A DNA stretch of 64,000 nt, from positions 1,503,667 to 1,567,666 of the forward strand of contig NZ_CM001844.1 of assembly GCF_000384965.1 (NCBI RefSeq), given 5' to 3'. Below are positions 1-11,355 of the stretch, in pieces. The notes under the pieces are model-generated. The model ran no database searches and was not told the DNA's origin. It saw nothing but the letters and a program-made list of their open reading frames with translations. Both the position numbers and the translations under genes were made by a program. The stretch is from Bartonella bovis 91-4. Lineage in GTDB: Bacteria; Pseudomonadota; Alphaproteobacteria; Rhizobiales; Rhizobiaceae. Positions within the stretch are counted from its first letter, which is position 1, and every line of letters begins with the position of its first letter.

Positions 1-1
1 A

Positions 2-178
2 AATACCATTTTTGACCTCTTTGACACATGGAAACAAAAAAGCCGTCAGACTCTTTCGCGCATGAACAACCATACTGAAGATCTGAAAAAAAAAGTAAAA
101 GAAAACCCTAAAACAACGATTGCACTGGTTGCAGGTGTTGTTCTAGCAAGTTGCCTGTTGACGCGTAAAATCAAATAA
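2..178 (+). CDS. C-terminal end of a small membrane protein (5' end outside window)
   Basis: An open frame enters from the left edge and ends at TAA 176-178, giving about 58 residues. The first part is charged and polar, with several Lys, Glu and Asn. The end carries one hydrophobic stretch (TTIALVAGVVLASCLL) followed by a short basic tail, TRKIK. This is the layout of a small inner-membrane protein with a cytoplasmic N-terminal part and a single C-terminal helix. I do not recognise the family; it resembles in outline the DUF883/DUF3618-type stress-related membrane proteins of Proteobacteria, but the visible part is too short to decide. No gene follows it on the + strand for 15 kb. Confidence 0.55.
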   Translation, partial: NTIFDLFDTWKQKSRQTLSRMNNHTEDLKKKVKENPKTTIALVAGVVLASCLLTRKIK

Positions 179-192
179 CCAGATCCTTCAAC

Positions 193-211
193 GCCCGCCC
201 CAAAAGCGGGC
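193..211 (+). terminator. possible terminator hairpin after the left-edge gene
   Basis: GCCCGC at 193-198 pairs with GCGGGC at 206-211 across a 7-nt loop, 15 nt after the stop codon. No clear T-run follows, so it may be a weak intrinsic terminator or only an mRNA-stabilising hairpin. The rest of 212-367 shows nothing else. Confidence 0.35.
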
Positions 212-367
212 ACCCCTCTCCAAATCCTAAAAAAAACTTACACACCATATACCACGGCACAAATGCTATAAACCCGATGACATCCTCTAATACCACTAAC
301 CACTTGCTATAAACAATCAGTATAAAAATAAAACCCAAAACAAACATCCTTTAGCCTTTAAAATATG

Positions 368-1348
368 TCACGAAGTATCTACATACGTAACCACTGACAT
401 ACCCGGAATAAGCCGCTCAGCCCCTATTTGCCCCGGATCTAAATCAATACGAACTGAAATACGTTGCGCAATTTTAGTAAAATTTCCAACCGCAGCATTC
501 GTCTTCAACAATGAAAACTCTGAACCTGTAGCAGGAGCAAAACGTACGACACGACCTGTTAATTTTTGATTATTTAGCGCATCAACAAAAAAAACAACAG
601 GCTGTCCAATGCGCATATGAGCAAGCTGAGTTTCTTTATAATTGGCAACAATCCAAATATCATCAGAAATAACAGCCACCAATTGCGTCCCAGGTAAAAC
701 ATATTGCCCCACCCGCGCTCCAACAAGCCCAACCTGCCCAGCGCAAGGAGAAACAATTTTGGTATGTGCTAAATTAAGCTGTGCCAATTCAACCCCAACC
801 TTTGCCCCAGCAACATCTGACTGTAAACTTTGCCGTTCAAGATCCAATTGTTTTTGCAATCGGCGCTTTACTTCAAGTGCCGCCAATAATTGTGAAAGAG
901 AAGAGGATGAGCGCGCCTCCTCAGTTTTTAAATTTTTCACTTCAAAAGTAACATTTGATAATTTTTGCAAACGTGCCAATTCTGACTCTGCCGTATCAAT
1001 TTCTTCTTGCAAAAGTTGAGTTTGCAATAAAACACTTGCAAGCTTTGCATTTTTTGAATCAAAAATCGCCTGCGCTTGAGAAAGTTGTTGCCGAAAAAGA
1101 GTATCATCCAGTTCAAATAAAACAGTTCCCTTTTCAACTCTTTGATAATCTTGAATATAAATATGTGTAACCACACCAGAGATCTGCGGGCTTACTAAAG
1201 TAACATCCCCCTTAACTGAAGCATTATCTGTTATTTGAATAGTGCTCACAAATGGTGGAAGCTTCCAAGCCCACAAAATTAATAAAATTCCAGCAACTCC
1301 TGATATAAACGCAACAATTGTCGATTTCGACCGCAATGCCCTTATCAT
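368..1348 (-). CDS. emrA: HlyD/EmrA-family membrane fusion protein of a drug exporter
   Basis: This is the periplasmic adaptor that should link the inner-membrane transporter encoded just upstream to an outer-membrane channel. The 326 residues show a short cytoplasmic N-terminus, one membrane anchor at about 9-30, a first half-lipoyl segment (VTLVSPQISGVVTHIYI, about 49-65), a long predicted coiled coil rich in Gln, Leu and Glu (about 85-190), the second half-lipoyl segment near SPCAGQVGLVGARVG, and a beta-barrel region at the C-terminus. Length and order fit the EmrA group. It follows the MFS gene on the same strand after 19 nt, so the two are probably one operon. The EmrA assignment rests on architecture and neighbour; the substrate is unknown. 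Confidence 0.8.
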   Translation of the reverse strand: MIRALRSKSTIVAFISGVAGILLILWAWKLPPFVSTIQITDNASVKGDVTLVSPQISGVVTHIYIQDYQRVEKGTVLFELDDTLFRQQLSQAQAIFDSKNAKLASVLLQTQLLQEEIDTAESELARLQKLSNVTFEVKNLKTEEARSSSSLSQLLAALEVKRRLQKQLDLERQSLQSDVAGAKVGVELAQLNLAHTKIVSPCAGQVGLVGARVGQYVLPGTQLVAVISDDIWIVANYKETQLAHMRIGQPVVFFVDALNNQKLTGRVVRFAPATGSEFSLLKTNAAVGNFTKIAQRISVRIDLDPGQIGAERLIPGMSVVTYVDTS

Positions 1349-1367
1349 CTTTTTTCACTTTTCTTCA

Positions 1368-3020
1368 TTAAAATTGCCTTATTTTTCCCATTCGGCTCCA
1401 TGCAATAAAAGGACATAATTGATAAATAATTTTGACAAGAAAAATAATTAATACGACTATCGCAATATAAAAATAAAGCCGAAAAACATCGTTATAAGCC
1501 AAAATATTTGCTGTCAATTTTAACTGCCCAATCAGATCAGATATAAACCGCCCACCCCCAGAGCTACCAGGACTTAAAGCATTATAAGAAGACGATAATA
1601 AGGCATTTATCTCATTTAAAATAAGAGGATCTGTCACAACAACGTCTTGCTTTAAACACTCAAAATGCTTATAGGCGAAAATAAATTGCAAACTCCCAAA
1701 AAAAGCTGCACTCATTAACCCTCCCGTCACTTGAGTTAAAAGAAAAATAGCAATAAAACTTAAAACATAACTGGGGCCTCGTGCATTTGCTCTCACAAAC
1801 CCATTAAATAAAGCAGGAGGTAAAAAAAGTGCATAGCCAAAACCTATCAAACCTTGACTCAACATCAGATCCTCTGGGCGCGTTAAGTGATTTACATAAC
1901 TATCTAAATAAGACCCAAGCGCCAAACAGCTTAAAGACATAAAATAAAAATAGTCTTCACGGCCAGCTCGTAAAAAACAAACACAAATCCCACCCCCTAA
2001 AATGGTCCCAATGGTAACAGCAAAATACATCGGTGCCATATCACCATTCAATAAACCAAAAAGACCAAAAAAATCTGCCGCTAAAGTCGATTGCTCTGAT
2101 AAAAGAATCCTAAAGATTAGCAAGACTAAAACAACTTGCACCATTTCCTTACTAAAAAGCCAGCGTAAATCAATCAACGGATACTCTCTATTTAACTCAA
2201 AAATAGTCGCAATCACTAACGACAAAATTGCAATAGCAAGCCCCCAACCAATCCACGGCGCTTCATGCCACCAATAAAGCTTGCCAACAGACATAATCAT
2301 TGCATTTAAACCCAGCCCAAATGCAATCAAACTATAACTTACCCAATCGAGCTTTCTAATCACTTTGTTACATGCAACAGGTGCAAGCGGAAGAGAAAAA
2401 ATACACCCCAAACTGACTAAAACAAGCCCCATTTCCATGGCCGAAAGGCTAGAAAACCCTCCATTATTTTCCAACAAATAAGGTGAAATTAAACGCGATA
2501 AAGGAACCGCTAAAGCCGCATTCATATAATTTAAACTAAGACCCACCGTGAATTTCTTCTCCGGTGCAAAAGCCTCCAACATATATAAAAACGCTAATGA
2601 AGCCATTGGTGCTGCAGCGATACCAGCAAAAAAGCGAATAATCAAAGCTGAATGTAAATCTGTGACAAATAATTGCAAAACACAGACCAAAACAAACCCA
2701 AGGATCGATAATTCAGCAAAAGATCGCAACCCAAATTGATAGCGAATCTTAATCAACATAATCGCAACACTAACATTGGGTGCCATATAAGCAGCAACCA
2801 ACCATGTCGTTTCAGTGAGTGTTGCACGAAAATTACCAGAAAGTTGAAGAATATTGGATTGAACCATATTTGCCCCTAAGCCATAAGCCCATTGCAAAAT
2901 AAAAGAGGCAAAAATATAAACAAAACACTTCCGCAAAGGCCCTGCAAAAATAGGACCAGACTGGGAAAGCCCCCCTTCACTTTCTTTAGCAGACATAATC
3001 GCGCTTTTTTTGCCGTTCAT
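1368..3020 (-). CDS. emrB: MFS drug:H+ antiporter, DHA2 (EmrB) family, 14 TM
   Basis: A 550-residue inner-membrane protein that should use the proton gradient to export drugs or toxic lipophilic compounds with the adjacent EmrA-like adaptor. The protein is hydrophobic almost throughout and has about 14 predicted helices. The large soluble loop sits in the C-terminal half (about 460-510, with a Ser/Gly-rich stretch), as in other DHA2 members. The N-terminal cytoplasmic tail is about 30 residues. The ATG at 3020 is preceded by GGGAG at 7-nt spacing, which supports this start. It lies 22 nt downstream of atpC on the same strand, so read-through from the atp operon is possible. Some membrane motifs are less conserved than in E. 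coli EmrB, so substrate cannot be predicted. Confidence 0.8.
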   Translation of the reverse strand: MNGKKSAIMSAKESEGGLSQSGPIFAGPLRKCFVYIFASFILQWAYGLGANMVQSNILQLSGNFRATLTETTWLVAAYMAPNVSVAIMLIKIRYQFGLRSFAELSILGFVLVCVLQLFVTDLHSALIIRFFAGIAAAPMASLAFLYMLEAFAPEKKFTVGLSLNYMNAALAVPLSRLISPYLLENNGGFSSLSAMEMGLVLVSLGCIFSLPLAPVACNKVIRKLDWVSYSLIAFGLGLNAMIMSVGKLYWWHEAPWIGWGLAIAILSLVIATIFELNREYPLIDLRWLFSKEMVQVVLVLLIFRILLSEQSTLAADFFGLFGLLNGDMAPMYFAVTIGTILGGGICVCFLRAGREDYFYFMSLSCLALGSYLDSYVNHLTRPEDLMLSQGLIGFGYALFLPPALFNGFVRANARGPSYVLSFIAIFLLTQVTGGLMSAAFFGSLQFIFAYKHFECLKQDVVVTDPLILNEINALLSSSYNALSPGSSGGGRFISDLIGQLKLTANILAYNDVFRLYFYIAIVVLIIFLVKIIYQLCPFIAWSRMGKIRQF

Positions 3021-3042
3021 GTCTGCACTCCCTACATTTACA

Positions 3043-3459
3043 CTACACCGCTGTTAACACACCACCAACAGTCGTCAGCTGATGTAAAAATTCCTCCACT
3101 GGATCATTGTTCCCATCATTTGAACCTTCTTCCAACGCTGTTCGAACTTTCAAAATGCGCTGTTCAAGATCATCAAAAGAAAGATGATCAACAGAAACAA
3201 CAGCCTCAGCCAAAAGAGAACATCTTGAAGGTGTAATATTGGCAACCCCTCCACAAAGAGCAAACAACTTTTCACCTGAAGATGATAAAACGCGAATACT
3301 TCCTGGCATAAGACAAACCATTAAAGGCGCATGATTGGCCATAACTGTCAAATAGCCTGAAGCTGAAGGAAGAACAACTGATATCACTTCATCTGAAAAA
3401 ACAAGTTTCTCAGGCGATATAAGCTCAAACAAAAAACGCTTTGCTCTATTGTTTTCCAC
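3043..3459 (-). CDS. atpC: F1F0 ATP synthase epsilon subunit
   Basis: The epsilon subunit sits in the rotor of F1 with gamma and can inhibit ATP hydrolysis. The 138 residues show the N-terminal beta-sandwich, starting with FELISPEKLVFSDEV and continuing through the conserved SGYLTVMANHAPLMVCLMPG region (about 33-52), then a C-terminal part with helix-forming sequence and an acidic Asn/Asp patch. The start is GTG at 3459, preceded by GAGG at 5-nt spacing; no good ATG exists nearby. It is the last gene of atpHAGDC and follows atpD after about 90 nt, the widest gap in the operon. The c-ring and stator genes (atpB, E, F) are not in this window, as is usual in Rhizobiales. Confidence 0.95.
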   Translation of the reverse strand: MENNRAKRFLFELISPEKLVFSDEVISVVLPSASGYLTVMANHAPLMVCLMPGSIRVLSSSGEKLFALCGGVANITPSRCSLLAEAVVSVDHLSFDDLEQRILKVRTALEEGSNDGNNDPVEEFLHQLTTVGGVLTAV

Positions 3460-3551
3460 AGCAACCTCTTGTCATTTCTACGACAAATATCCCTTACACA
3501 ATTCCTCTGACATCCATTACAGTAATTTCTTTATTCACCACAAAATTCCTC

Positions 3552-5168
<1,617 letters not shown>

Positions 5169-5181
5169 CTACCTTCTCAAT

Positions 5182-6093
5182 TTAAAGCGCTTCAGCGCCC
5201 GCAATAATTTCAACTAACTCTGTGGTAATCTGCGCCTGACGTTGACGATTATAAGTCACTGTCAATTTATTAATCATTTCACCGGCATTGCGCGATGCAC
5301 TATCCATAGCACTCATCTTTGCACCCATTTCACCAGCAACATTTTCAAGCAAAGCACGAAAAATTTGCGCAGAAAGATTACGTAAAATAAGTGTCTCCAA
5401 AAGAGAAGCTGCATCAGGCTCATAACTATAAATGGCCGACTGCAAAGCTTCCCCCCCATCCCCTTTCCCACCAACACCAACTTTTCCAACAGAACATTTT
5501 TGAACAACAAATGGAATTAAACCCAAAGCTGTTGGACGCTGGTTAATCACAGAAACAAATTCAGAGTAAAAAAGCGTACATACATCAAAGGCACCCTCAT
5601 TGAATAAATCAACAATGCGCTCACCAATTCTTTTTGCATCTGCAAAACCTATAGACTTTACACACCGCAAATCAATATGATCAATCATAAGATCCTTAAA
5701 ATCACGGCGCAAAATATCAGCACCTTTTTTGCCCACAGTTAAAATTTTAACTTCTTTACCCTTAGAGATAAGAGCGCGAATATGTTCACGTGCACAACGA
5801 GCAATATGCGTATTAAAAGCACCGCACAGACCGCGCTCAGCCGTGCAAACCACCAAAAGATGCACATCATCACGACCCGTACCACGCATTAAACGCGGTG
5901 CATCACCCCCATCAACATCAGCAGTAACATTAACCAAAATATCAGCCATACACTGAGCATAAGGACGTGCAGCCTCAGCTGCCTCTTGTGCACGATGCAA
6001 TTTTGTAGCCGCAACCATTTGCATGGCTTTGGTAATCTTTTGTGTTGCCTTAACTGAGGCAATACGGTCTCTTAAAGTCTTTAGTGAGGCCAT
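5182..6093 (-). CDS. atpG: F1F0 ATP synthase gamma subunit
   Basis: Gamma is the central rotor shaft of F1. The N-terminal helix is typical ([20 protein letters not shown]) and the C-terminal helix contains the conserved [18 protein letters not shown] stretch. At 303 residues it is close to the usual rhizobial length. A Gly/Lys-rich insertion around residues 205-217 ([13 protein letters not shown]) lies in the Rossmann-like middle domain and looks like a surface loop. It sits 20 nt upstream of atpD and 22 nt downstream of atpA in the same operon. Confidence 0.95.
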   Translation of the reverse strand: MASLKTLRDRIASVKATQKITKAMQMVAATKLHRAQEAAEAARPYAQCMADILVNVTADVDGGDAPRLMRGTGRDDVHLLVVCTAERGLCGAFNTHIARCAREHIRALISKGKEVKILTVGKKGADILRRDFKDLMIDHIDLRCVKSIGFADAKRIGERIVDLFNEGAFDVCTLFYSEFVSVINQRPTALGLIPFVVQKCSVGKVGVGGKGDGGEALQSAIYSYEPDAASLLETLILRNLSAQIFRALLENVAGEMGAKMSAMDSASRNAGEMINKLTVTYNRQRQAQITTELVEIIAGAEAL

Positions 6094-6115
6094 CCAAATA
6101 TTCCATCAATCCATT

Positions 6116-7651
6116 TTAAGAAAAATTCTTCTTGTAAACATCAAGAACATCAACCAATTTACCCTTTAGAGTATCTGTAAGTTGTTTTTGATCACCAATC
6201 GCATCTAAAAGATCTGGATAATCTCTACGTAAAAGCGCCAACAAACCCTGCTCAAACCGATCAACATCACAAACAGCCAATGAATCAAGATAACCATTCA
6301 CACCAGCAAAAATCACAACAACTTGTTCTTGTATTTTAAGCGGCGAAAATTGCTTTTGTTTCAAAAGCTCAACCAAACGAGCACCACGGTTTAAAAGACG
6401 TTGCGTTGAAGCGTCTAAATCTGAACCAAACTGCGCAAAAGCTGCCATTTCACGATATTGCGCTAATTCACCTTTAATCGAGCCAGCAACTTGTTTCATT
6501 GCCTTAATTTGCGCGGCAGAACCAACACGTGACACAGAAAGACCAACATTAATAGCAGGGCGTATTCCCTGATAAAATAAATTGGTTTCTAGAAAAATCT
6601 GACCATCTGTAATTGAAATAACATTTGTCGGAATATAAGCAGAAACGTCATTGGCTTGCGTCTCAATCACTGGCAAAGCAGTCAAAGACCCACTCCCATG
6701 ATCAGCATTAAGCTTTGCAGCCCGCTCTAAAAGACGAGAGTGAAGATAAAAAACATCTCCCGGGTATGCTTCACGACCAGGCGGACGACGAAGCAAAAGA
6801 GACATCTCGCGGTAAGCTACGGCCTGTTTTGAAAGGTCATCATAACCAATCAAAGCATGCTTGCCATTATCGCGAAAATATTCCCCCATAGCACAACCAG
6901 AAAGAGGCGCAATAAACTGCATCGGTGCCGGATCAGAAGCCGTAGCCGCCACAATAATTGAATAGTCAAGAGCTCCGCGCTCTTCCAAAACTTTAACAAA
7001 TTGCGCAACCGTTGAACGCTTTTGACCAATAGCCACATAAATACAATAAACTTTATCTTGATCGTGCTCAGCACCCTTTTCATGAAAAGACTTTTGGTTC
7101 AAAAACGCATCAAGCAAAATTGCTGTTTTCCCTGTTTGACGGTCGCCAATCACCAATTCACGCTGACCACGTCCAATAGGAACTAAAGCATCAATCGCTT
7201 TCAACCCCGTCACCATCGGCTCATGCACAGACTGGCGCGGAATAATGCCAGGGGCTTTCACATCTACCCGGCGACGATGTGGCGTCTGAATAGGGCCCTT
7301 TCCATCAAGGGGGTTACCCAATGCGTCCACAACACGTCCGAGCAAAGCCGGCCCTACAGGAACATCAATAATAGCCCCAAGTCGTTTAACACAATCACCC
7401 TCACGAATATCGCGATCTGACCCAAAAATCACAACCCCGACATTATCCATTTCCAAATTAAGTGCCATACCGCGCACACCATTTGAAAAGGAAACCATTT
7501 CACCCGCCTGGACATTATCCAAACCATAAACGCGAGCGATACCATTACCTACAGACAAAACCCACCCAATTTCTGAAACTTCAGCTTTTTGGTCAAAGTT
7601 CTTGATTTGCTCTTTTAGGATTTTTGAAATTTCAGACGGTCTAATATCCAT
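6116..7651 (-). CDS. atpA: F1F0 ATP synthase alpha subunit
   Basis: Alpha is the non-catalytic nucleotide-binding subunit that alternates with beta in F1. The protein has 511 residues, the usual length. It begins with the standard [16 protein letters not shown] helix, carries the P-loop GDRQTGKT at about 169-176, and contains the conserved arginine-finger region [17 protein letters not shown] near 370. All domains are complete. Its start codon overlaps the stop of atpH by one base, which suggests translational coupling. Confidence 0.96.
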   Translation of the reverse strand: MDIRPSEISKILKEQIKNFDQKAEVSEIGWVLSVGNGIARVYGLDNVQAGEMVSFSNGVRGMALNLEMDNVGVVIFGSDRDIREGDCVKRLGAIIDVPVGPALLGRVVDALGNPLDGKGPIQTPHRRRVDVKAPGIIPRQSVHEPMVTGLKAIDALVPIGRGQRELVIGDRQTGKTAILLDAFLNQKSFHEKGAEHDQDKVYCIYVAIGQKRSTVAQFVKVLEERGALDYSIIVAATASDPAPMQFIAPLSGCAMGEYFRDNGKHALIGYDDLSKQAVAYREMSLLLRRPPGREAYPGDVFYLHSRLLERAAKLNADHGSGSLTALPVIETQANDVSAYIPTNVISITDGQIFLETNLFYQGIRPAINVGLSVSRVGSAAQIKAMKQVAGSIKGELAQYREMAAFAQFGSDLDASTQRLLNRGARLVELLKQKQFSPLKIQEQVVVIFAGVNGYLDSLAVCDVDRFEQGLLALLRRDYPDLLDAIGDQKQLTDTLKGKLVDVLDVYKKNFS

Positions 7652-8235
7652 CAGCTGACCTCTTTTTTCAATGCAAGCTTAAGCGAAGACAATTTTCCTT
7701 CAAGAGAGGCATCAATCTGACATGATCCCAAGCGGACAATAAGCCCACCCAAAATCGTTGAATCGACAGATAAGCGCAGCGAAATTTTCCTCCCAACAAC
7801 ACCTTCCAAAGCCACGCGTAACTCCTCTTGTTGATGAACATCCAACGGATGTGCAGAAATAATATGTACCGATAATTCCCTACGAAACGAAGCAACACGG
7901 TACTGAAAAGCACGTAAAATATCAGACAAAGCAAAAAGCCGACGATTTTCCACAATAATACGCAAAAAATTGCGCATAATTTGGCCCGCCTCTTTATCAG
8001 AAAACCTAAAGCTTTCACACATAGAATCAAGTGTTTGAACTTGCTCTTTTGTTGAAAAAAATGGGCTTTGTATTAAGCGCTTTAAATCTGTATTGCGATC
8101 CAAAACATCTAAAAAAGATGTAAATGCCTTTTCAAAATCTTTAACATAGCCTGCTTCTTGAACCAAATCAAAAAGCGCTTCCGCATAACGTCGGCTCACT
8201 AATGGCAACGGCATACGAGAAAATGAATCCGACAC
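7651..8235 (-). CDS. atpH: F1F0 ATP synthase delta subunit
   Basis: Delta joins F1 to the peripheral stalk. The core starts at [14 protein letters not shown] and ends with the conserved C-terminal region containing [15 protein letters not shown] chose the GTG at 8235 (194 residues) because GGAAAGAGG lies just upstream at suitable spacing and because the protein then has the family length. An in-frame ATG at 8301 would add 22 basic residues not found in usual delta subunits and is preceded by no clear ribosome site. It is the first gene of the atp operon; the 200 bases upstream (8302-8437) should hold the operon promoter. Confidence 0.92.
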   Translation of the reverse strand: MSDSFSRMPLPLVSRRYAEALFDLVQEAGYVKDFEKAFTSFLDVLDRNTDLKRLIQSPFFSTKEQVQTLDSMCESFRFSDKEAGQIMRNFLRIIVENRRLFALSDILRAFQYRVASFRRELSVHIISAHPLDVHQQEELRVALEGVVGRKISLRLSVDSTILGGLIVRLGSCQIDASLEGKLSSLKLALKKEVS

Positions 8236-8437
8236 GAAACCTCGCCTCTTTCCTTTTAGCGATTCTTTAATTTTGATCAGACGAAAATCTTGACCAGACA
8301 AAATGGATCAAATATCTCAAATTTTAAGAATCTTCTTCTTGAAATTCAGAATGAACAAATTTTCTCCCTCCTAGCATAGACACAATCGACTCGCAACACC
8401 ACAAAGCAATGCTTTTTGAAAATTTTAAATGAAATAT

Positions 8438-9091
8438 TTACAATACCTCTGAAAATTGCTCTTCTAAATCGCTATCAGGTCCACATTTTTCTCTCAATCC
8501 CTGTTTAATATCCTCAGACATATTCTTCAATTGTTTCATATCCCCCTCATGAAAAGTATCAAACACTAAAGCAGCAATATCAGCCCCAAACTTAGACAAC
8601 AATATATCTATCTTTAAACTTTCATCTATCAAGAAAGCTTCCACCACATCTGCAGAAAGATTAAGTATATGAGCCTTTTCCATCAACTTACGATGGGTAT
8701 GTAAATGCTCTAAAATTTGTACTGTCATCACTCCTTCCCTCTTTGTTCCATTAAGGCTCAACTCCTTACTAAAAGCCATAATATTTTGCACAAGCACCGT
8801 GTCATAAAAAGCTGCATATTGATAAATCAATTGGCGTGAATGCGCCACTGGAAAACCGCAAAGAGATTGCATCGTTTGTTGTGGAGAAGTAATCATTGGC
8901 TGAAAAATTTTCTCGCTTTCTTTCATCAAGCGATAAGCAAAAACAAAAACTGTTGCATCAATGCTTTGCATTTCTTTTGTTTCATTATTTTTAATCACAT
9001 CTGTAATCGACGATTGGACAACCGACGATTGTACTCCTACCCCTAAAAGCCAAGCAACAATAAAAACCACAAACCTTATCATCGTGTTCAA
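8438..9091 (-). CDS. exported protein of unknown function
   Basis: I do not recognise this protein. It has about 217 residues. It begins with a short basic end and a hydrophobic stretch (MIRFVVFIVAWLLGVGVQSS) that looks like a Sec signal peptide. The mature part is mostly helical, moderately charged, with two cysteines that could form a disulfide in the periplasm. No catalytic or repeat motif is seen. The start is uncertain: the TTG at 9091 has GAGAGGG at about 6 nt, while the ATG at 9082 is 14 nt from it; a farther TTG exists at 9109. It stands alone between priA and the atp operon on the same strand, and may be specific to the genus. Confidence 0.6.
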   Translation of the reverse strand: MNTMIRFVVFIVAWLLGVGVQSSVVQSSITDVIKNNETKEMQSIDATVFVFAYRLMKESEKIFQPMITSPQQTMQSLCGFPVAHSRQLIYQYAAFYDTVLVQNIMAFSKELSLNGTKREGVMTVQILEHLHTHRKLMEKAHILNLSADVVEAFLIDESLKIDILLSKFGADIAALVFDTFHEGDMKQLKNMSEDIKQGLREKCGPDSDLEEQFSEVL

Positions 9092-9153
9092 AACTACCCT
9101 CTCAAACAATATTTTTTAAAACAAATGCATTTACTTTTTATTGCTTTGTTTTT

Positions 9154-11355
9154 CTAAAGAAAACTTTGCGGATCAATATCAATTTGAACTTGAACTGAAC
9201 CAGGTCTCTTGGGTGCATTTGCAATCATTGCACGAATAAACCCTTGCATATCAAACGAGCGCTGCCCATGTAGCAAAAGCCGAAAACGATACCGCCCACG
9301 CACAAGTGCTAGTTGTGCTTCTGCTGGCCCCATCAGTGATACACCCTGCACCGTTGGCGCAACTTTGCGCAACGCACGTGCATAATTTTCTGCAGCTTTG
9401 CGCTCTTTTGAAGATATAATTAAAGATGCAAACCGTCCATAAGGCGGTAAATGATAATGCTGACGTGTAGCAATCTCGCGCGTATAAAAATTCTCGCGCT
9501 GTTGCGAAAGCAATGCCTTTATGACTGGATGATCCGGTTGATAAGTTTGCAACAATCCTAAACTTTCCAAACCCATCCGCCCAGCCCTTCCTGTAACCTG
9601 AGACAAAAGCTGAAAAGTGCGTTCACTTGCTCGCAAATCACCATTAGCAAGACCAAGATCAGCATCAATCACCCCAACCAGAGAAAGGCCGGGGAAGTGA
9701 TGCCCCTTGGCCACCAGCTGTGTCCCAATAATAATATCCACATCCTTGTTTGCAATTGCTGCTAATTCTCGTCGTAACTGACCTATGCCACCTTTTAAAT
9801 CCGTTGACAAAATCAGTAAACGTGCTTGTGGAAAAAGTTCGCGTGTTTCCTCTGCAATTCTTTCCACCCCTGGACCACAAGCAACAAGATGATCAAACGT
9901 CCCACATTCAGGACATGCCTCTGGAATAGGCTCATGATAACCACAATGATGACATTTAAGTTGACCATACAAACGGTGTTCAACCAACCAACTTGAGCAA
10001 TTAATACAATGAAAACGATGCCCGCAAATCCGACACAGTGTTAAAGGTGCATAACCTCGCCTGTTGAGAAAAAGAAGAGCCTGTTCTCCCTTGTCGATAG
10101 TTTGTCTTAGAGTCTGTTCGAGAACAGAAGAAATAAAACGTCCCTTTTCTACCCCTCCTTTGCGCATATCTACCACTTGTAAACGTGGTAATGCAGCAGC
10201 CTGGAAACGCGATGACAAAGCAACCCGCTGATAACGCCCCCTTAAAACATTGACCTGGCTTTCAATTGAAGGTGTAGCTGAAGATAAAATAATAAGACAC
10301 TTTTCAAAAGACCCCCGTGCTACAGCCATATCACGTGCATGATAAAAAACACGTTCTTCCTGTTTATAAGATCCATCATGTTCTTCATCAACAACAATCA
10401 AACCAAGGTCTTGAAACGGCAAAAAAAGTGCTGAACGCGCACCCGCAACAACTCGCACCTGCCCCTCTGCAACTTGCCGCCATACACGTTCGCGACGACG
10501 CGGTGTTAAATCTGAATGCCATTCAACCGCTGGTGTACCAAAACGCGCATGAAAACGATCTAAAAACTGCTGTGTCAAAGCAATTTCTGGCAATAAAATC
10601 AAAACTTGCTTACCACATGTTAGTGCTTGAGCGACAGCTTCAAAATACACTTCCGTCTTACCCGCCCCAGTAACCCCATCAAGTAAAAAAACTTGAAATT
10701 GAGAAGATAAAACACCTTTGCGCAAAAGAGCTGCTGCCGATTTTTGTTCCTCCTCCAAAACAGGTACACAAAAATCAGGATCAGGCATCGCCACAAGTGG
10801 AAGAGCCGGCATCATCACTTCTTCAAAAACCCCAAGCCCTTTTAACCCCTCAACAACTGAAACAGAAGTCCCCGCTGCACGGGCAAGGCCAGAGTGTGTC
10901 CACACCAATCCCTCACGCGCCACTTCTAAAACCCGTGAGCGCGCTGGTGTTAAACGGCCAACATCTCCCCCACAATAACGCAAACCTAAAGTTTGCGCTT
11001 CCGGCTCTAATGCTGTTGGCACACGCAAAACTAACCGTGCAACAAAGCCAAAAGGCGTCATTGTATAGTGACTAACAAAACGCAAAAATGCAATCATTTC
11101 AGCCTTTAGTGGTGGACAATCAAAAACATGCGTAATCAAGCGCAATTTTTCACGCGCTATAGGAACAGACTCTTGGCCATCTTTATCTTCTGTCTGCTCA
11201 TCAACTGCCACCACAAAACCACAAATCTCACGCCCCATCACAGGAACACGAACAAAAGACCCCATCTTTACCTCCATAGAAGGTGGAACCTCATAACTAT
11301 AAGCATGAGGTACAGGAAGTGGCACCAAAACTGAAACAATCTTTACCTCTGTCAC
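9154..11355 (-). CDS. priA: primosomal replication protein N' (PriA helicase)
   Basis: PriA binds stalled or D-loop forks and reloads the replicative helicase. The 733-residue protein has the N-terminal DNA-binding region, Walker A (GVTGAGKTEVY, about 227-237), a DEEH Walker B box at about 323-326, the zinc-binding insert with eight cysteines between about 441 and 484 (CRIC, CINC, CHHC, CPEC), and the C-terminal helicase motifs including TQLVAKGHHFPGLSLVG. The start is GTG at 11355 with GGGGA 8 nt upstream. The zinc residues and ATPase motifs are intact, so it should be functional. It stands as a separate unit between an exported protein and a 1.2-kb gap. Confidence 0.95.
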   Translation of the reverse strand: MTEVKIVSVLVPLPVPHAYSYEVPPSMEVKMGSFVRVPVMGREICGFVVAVDEQTEDKDGQESVPIAREKLRLITHVFDCPPLKAEMIAFLRFVSHYTMTPFGFVARLVLRVPTALEPEAQTLGLRYCGGDVGRLTPARSRVLEVAREGLVWTHSGLARAAGTSVSVVEGLKGLGVFEEVMMPALPLVAMPDPDFCVPVLEEEQKSAAALLRKGVLSSQFQVFLLDGVTGAGKTEVYFEAVAQALTCGKQVLILLPEIALTQQFLDRFHARFGTPAVEWHSDLTPRRRERVWRQVAEGQVRVVAGARSALFLPFQDLGLIVVDEEHDGSYKQEERVFYHARDMAVARGSFEKCLIILSSATPSIESQVNVLRGRYQRVALSSRFQAAALPRLQVVDMRKGGVEKGRFISSVLEQTLRQTIDKGEQALLFLNRRGYAPLTLCRICGHRFHCINCSSWLVEHRLYGQLKCHHCGYHEPIPEACPECGTFDHLVACGPGVERIAEETRELFPQARLLILSTDLKGGIGQLRRELAAIANKDVDIIIGTQLVAKGHHFPGLSLVGVIDADLGLANGDLRASERTFQLLSQVTGRAGRMGLESLGLLQTYQPDHPVIKALLSQQRENFYTREIATRQHYHLPPYGRFASLIISSKERKAAENYARALRKVAPTVQGVSLMGPAEAQLALVRGRYRFRLLLHGQRSFDMQGFIRAMIANAPKRPGSVQVQIDIDPQSFL

